NCBI RefSeq assembly: GCF_003957295.1
Contig: NZ_RQPJ01000015.1
Span: 47,367 to 111,366 of the forward strand
Source: Arenibacter aquaticus
GTDB taxonomy: Bacteria; Bacteroidota; Bacteroidia; Flavobacteriales; Flavobacteriaceae
Reading direction: 5' to 3'
Length of the DNA: 64,000 nucleotides
Shown: positions 61,483-64,000 of the stretch, one piece after another
Numbering within the stretch: position 1 is the first letter of the stretch
Layout of the letters: each line of letters starts with the position of its first letter
The notes under the pieces: model-generated
Databases searched by the model: none
Told to the model about the DNA's origin: nothing
What the model saw: only the letters and a program-made list of their open reading frames with translations
Program-made: the position numbers and the translations under genes

Positions 61483-64000
61483 ATGAAAAATTTATATCTC
61501 ATATTATGTCTACTAGCGGCCAGCATGGTCCAGGCACAGATTAAGATTGGCGATAATCCTCAGAATATAGACCCTAGTTCGGTATTGGAGCTGGAAAGCA
61601 CTTCCCGGGTACTGGTTATTACCCGGGTCAACACGGCCCAAATGAATGCCATAATTCCCTCGGCAGGCGCCATGGTTTACAATACTGATATTGGGTGTAT
61701 ACACTATTATACCGGAACCGAGTGGAAGGATATCTGTGATGCCGTTGCCGGTTCCATTACCTTTTCTTCAGACGATGGTACGGTGGTTGTCACCTCCACT
61801 GGGGACAATAACTTTGATTTAAAAGTGGGAGAGATCACAGGATTTAATATTGTAAACGAAACCATTTTTGGTGCCGATATAGCAACGGCCACCCTTGGGG
61901 AACGTCAATTGGCCCCCAATTCTGTAGGTGCTTCGGAGCTTCAGGACAATGCCGTTGGCAAAGACGAAATACAGTCTGGTGCCGTAAGCAGTTTGGAAAT
62001 TTTGGATGGTACCATTCAGCCAAGTGACATACAGCCGGGAGCATTGGACCAATTGCTCACCACCGATGGCAGCGGTACAGTGGTATGGGTGAACAAAAAC
62101 GAGCTAGCAGCTACCCAAACAGATGGTAATACCATTACAGGAGCCGGTACAATAACCGATCCCATAAAGGTAAGTGATACGGTAATGGGCGATATTCTTG
62201 CCAATGCCAATGATATATCCGTAAATGCCAGTGATATAGCTCAAAACAGTACGAATATAGCCACAAATGAGGCCGACATTATCACCAAGGAGGACTTGGC
62301 CAACAAATCGGACGATATTAATCTGGGCAACTCCACGGACCTCTACCCTACCCAAAATGCGGTAAAAACCTATGTAGATGGGATTGAAGCCAATATTACC
62401 TCCTTGAACGAGGCCAATATATACGTAGGAAACCCCTCCAATGTAGCCACAGGGGTGGCTATGACCGGGGATGCCAGTATTGATGCTTTGGGAGAGGTAA
62501 CGATAAGTGACGGTGCCATCACCACAATTAAGATAAGTGATGACGCAGTAGACAATTCCAAGATTGCAGATGCAGCTGTAGGAACACCACAATTAGTCAA
62601 TAGCTCCGTAATTTCCGAAAAAATAGCATCAAGTGCGGTGACTACGGATGAAATTTTGAATAACACAATCATTGCTGACGATATAGCGGATGGAGCGGTT
62701 AATGCATTAAAAATAAATGACGACGTTGCTGGAATAGGACTAGTTAAAAGTGCTGTAGATGGATCCTTGGAAATCGATGTCACACAATTTCAAGGAGACA
62801 GCAATTTGTCCTCTCCGAACAGCTCCATTAATATTGGTGGCACACCAACCAATTCCATTTTGGAAGATGTAGAATTAGATGTAAACGTGGACGAAACCAC
62901 AATTGAAATTAACACCCTAGGCGAATTGCAGGTAGTGGATAACGGGATTACCGCAAATAAAATAAATAGCAATGTCGCAGGAACAGGGCTAGCGAAAAAT
63001 GCCGCTGACGGTTCTTTGGAAGTTGTAGTTTCCGATATTGGAGGCGACGGAACAATTTCCTCTCCTAATAGCTCAATAGACCTCGGTGGAACACCTATCA
63101 ATTCTATCTTGGAAGATGTAGAACTAGACGTCAACGTGGACGAAACAACAATCGAAATTAACACCCTAGGCGAATTGCAGGTAGTGGATAACGGGATTAC
63201 CGCAAATAAAATAAATAGCAATGTCGCAGGAACAGGGCTAGGGAAAAATGCCGCTGACGGTTCTTTGGAAGTTGTAGTTTCCGATATTGGAGGCGACGGA
63301 ACAATTTCCTCTCCTAATAGCTCAATAGACGTCGGTGGAACACCTATCAATTCTATCTTGGAAGATGTAGAACTAGACGTCAACGTGGACGAAACAACAA
63401 TCGAAATAAACCCATCGGGAGAGATTCAGGTAGTGGACAACGGGATTACGGCAAGCAAAATAAACAGCAATGTCGCAGGAACAGGGCTGGCGAAAAATGT
63501 CGCTGACGGTTCTTTGGAAGTTGTAGTTTCCGATATTGGAGGCGACGGAACAATTTCCTCTCCTAATAGCTCAATAGAGGTCGGTGGAACGCCTATCAAT
63601 TCTATTTTGGAAGATGTAGAACTGGACGTCAACGTGGATGGAAGCACTATTGAAATAAACCCATCGGGAGAGATTCAGGTAGTGGACAACGGGATTACAG
63701 CAAGCAAAATAAATAGCAATGTCGCAGGAACAGGGCTGGCGAAAAATGTCGCTGACGGTTCTTTGGAAGTTGTAGTTTCCGATATTGGAGGCGACGGAAC
63801 AATTTCCTCTCCTAATAGCTCAATAGAGGTCGGTGGAACGCCTATCAATTCTATTTTGGAAGATGTAGAACTGGACGTCAACGTGGATGGAAGCACTATC
63901 GAAATAAACCCTTCGGGAGAGATTCAGGTAGTGGACAACGGGATTACAGCAAGCAAAATAAATAGCAATGTCGCAGGAACAGGGCTGGCGAAAAATGTCG
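61483..64000 (+). CDS. Large surface-type protein with tandem 83-residue repeats (cut by window edge)
   Basis: This gene has no stop in the window, so at least 839 residues are coded. It starts ATG at 61483 with a signal peptide (MKNLYLILCLLAASMVQAQ). The N-terminal region (IKIGDNPQNIDPSSVLELES, AMVYNTDIGCIHYYTGTEW) is typical of large exported flavobacterial proteins. A phage-tail-like stretch follows (SDTVMGDILANANDIS, STDLYPTQNAVKTYVDG), then heptad-like GAVxxxxIxDxxV blocks. From 62683 onward an 83-residue unit repeats in tandem. Function is unknown; adhesion or a surface stalk is a guess. Confidence 0.88.
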   Translation, partial: MKNLYLILCLLAASMVQAQIKIGDNPQNIDPSSVLELESTSRVLVITRVNTAQMNAIIPSAGAMVYNTDIGCIHYYTGTEWKDICDAVAGSITFSSDDGTVVVTSTGDNNFDLKVGEITGFNIVNETIFGADIATATLGERQLAPNSVGASELQDNAVGKDEIQSGAVSSLEILDGTIQPSDIQPGALDQLLTTDGSGTVVWVNKNELAATQTDGNTITGAGTITDPIKVSDTVMGDILANANDISVNASDIAQNSTNIATNEADIITKEDLANKSDDINLGNSTDLYPTQNAVKTYVDGIEANITSLNEANIYVGNPSNVATGVAMTGDASIDALGEVTISDGAITTIKISDDAVDNSKIADAAVGTPQLVNSSVISEKIASSAVTTDEILNNTIIADDIADGAVNALKINDDVAGIGLVKSAVDGSLEIDVTQFQGDSNLSSPNSSINIGGTPTNSILEDVELDVNVDETTIEINTLGELQVVDNGITANKINSNVAGTGLAKNAADGSLEVVVSDIGGDGTISSPNSSIDLGGTPINSILEDVELDVNVDETTIEINTLGELQVVDNGITANKINSNVAGTGLGKNAADGSLEVVVSDIGGDGTISSPNSSIDVGGTPINSILEDVELDVNVDETTIEINPSGEIQVVDNGITASKINSNVAGTGLAKNVADGSLEVVVSDIGGDGTISSPNSSIEVGGTPINSILEDVELDVNVDGSTIEINPSGEIQVVDNGITASKINSNVAGTGLAKNVADGSLEVVVSDIGGDGTISSPNSSIEVGGTPINSILEDVELDVNVDGSTIEINPSGEIQVVDNGITASKINSNVAGTGLAKNV
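62683..64000 (+). repeat. Tandem 249-bp (83-codon) repeats
   Basis: Unit starts are at 62683, 62932, 63181, 63430, 63679 and 63928, exactly 249 bp apart. The marker VVDNGIT...NKINSNVAGTGL repeats, then SDIGGDGTISSPNSS and LEDVELDVNVD. Copy 1 is diverged; copies 4 and 5 are almost identical in DNA. Copy 6 is cut by the window edge. Confidence 0.95.

Noticed and set aside
62370..63896. Several minus-strand Ser/Thr-rich frames in the repeat region
   Set aside because: They repeat every 249 bp as shadows of the plus-strand repeat gene, which has a signal peptide and a single open frame.
1..64000. CRISPR arrays, tRNA or rRNA genes, insertion sequences
   Set aside because: I saw no regularly spaced direct repeats with unique spacers, no tRNA-like cloverleaf motifs, and no transposase or integrase genes. 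The only regular repeats are the in-frame 249-bp coding units.

Overview
The window looks like part of a Flavobacteriaceae (Bacteroidota) chromosome, probably from a marine or environmental species. The evidence is AT-rich DNA, almost no Shine-Dalgarno leaders, several promoters of the Bacteroidota type (TTTG, about 19-21 bp, TAnnTTTG), many lipoproteins, CarboxypepD_reg-like proteins, LytTR regulators, and the conserved order rsfS-ftsH-LUD-cdsA-psd-acbP. I saw no tRNA, rRNA, CRISPR array, transposase or prophage.

Layout. 1-2.9 kb: end of a sensor kinase, its single-domain response regulator, and an M14 peptidase split by a -1 frameshift at an A8 run. 2.9-10.2 kb: Nudix/pyrE divergent pair, SRPBCC protein, birA, then the rsfS-ftsH-LUD-cdsA-psd-acbP operon (translation, membrane proteolysis, phospholipid synthesis). 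10.3-18.3 kb: hybrid kinase facing a LytTR regulator, a vanadium-haloperoxidase-like lipoprotein, a small membrane protein, an outer-membrane protein and HopJ. 18.4-27.3 kb: one eight-gene minus-strand catabolic operon. 27.3-36.4 kb: CDP-alcohol transferase, oxidoreductase, valS, DUF1573, retropepsin/PDZ protein, aminotransferase and murB. 36.5-46.2 kb: two ECF sigma factors with an anti-sigma factor, lipA, gap, TPR hybrid kinase, lpxK, Nif3-like and coiled-coil genes. 46.3-57.5 kb: kmo and kynU (kynurenine pathway) with clpP, MFS, PAP2, tatA and an M1 peptidase. 57.5-60.3 kb: hairpin- and repeat-rich intergenic DNA around two paralogous CarboxypepD_reg-like genes. 60.5-64 kb: pepE and the start of a large surface-type protein with tandem 83-residue repeats, open at the window edge.

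The most interesting unit is the 18.4-27.3 kb operon. A LacI-type regulator, two matching palindromes and a good promoter precede genes for a PmoA-like lipoprotein, two Tat-signal Gfo/Idh/MocA oxidoreductases, a DUF1080 (3-keto-glycoside hydrolase/lyase family) lipoprotein, a NagA-like amidohydrolase with an apparent signal peptide, an NRAMP-fold transporter without the usual metal ligands, and a NagB-like protein with altered catalytic residues. Together they suggest a largely periplasmic, oxidation-based route for an amino-sugar glycoside. The enzymes named NagA, NagB and NRAMP by homology may well have other substrates. This is inference and needs biochemical proof.
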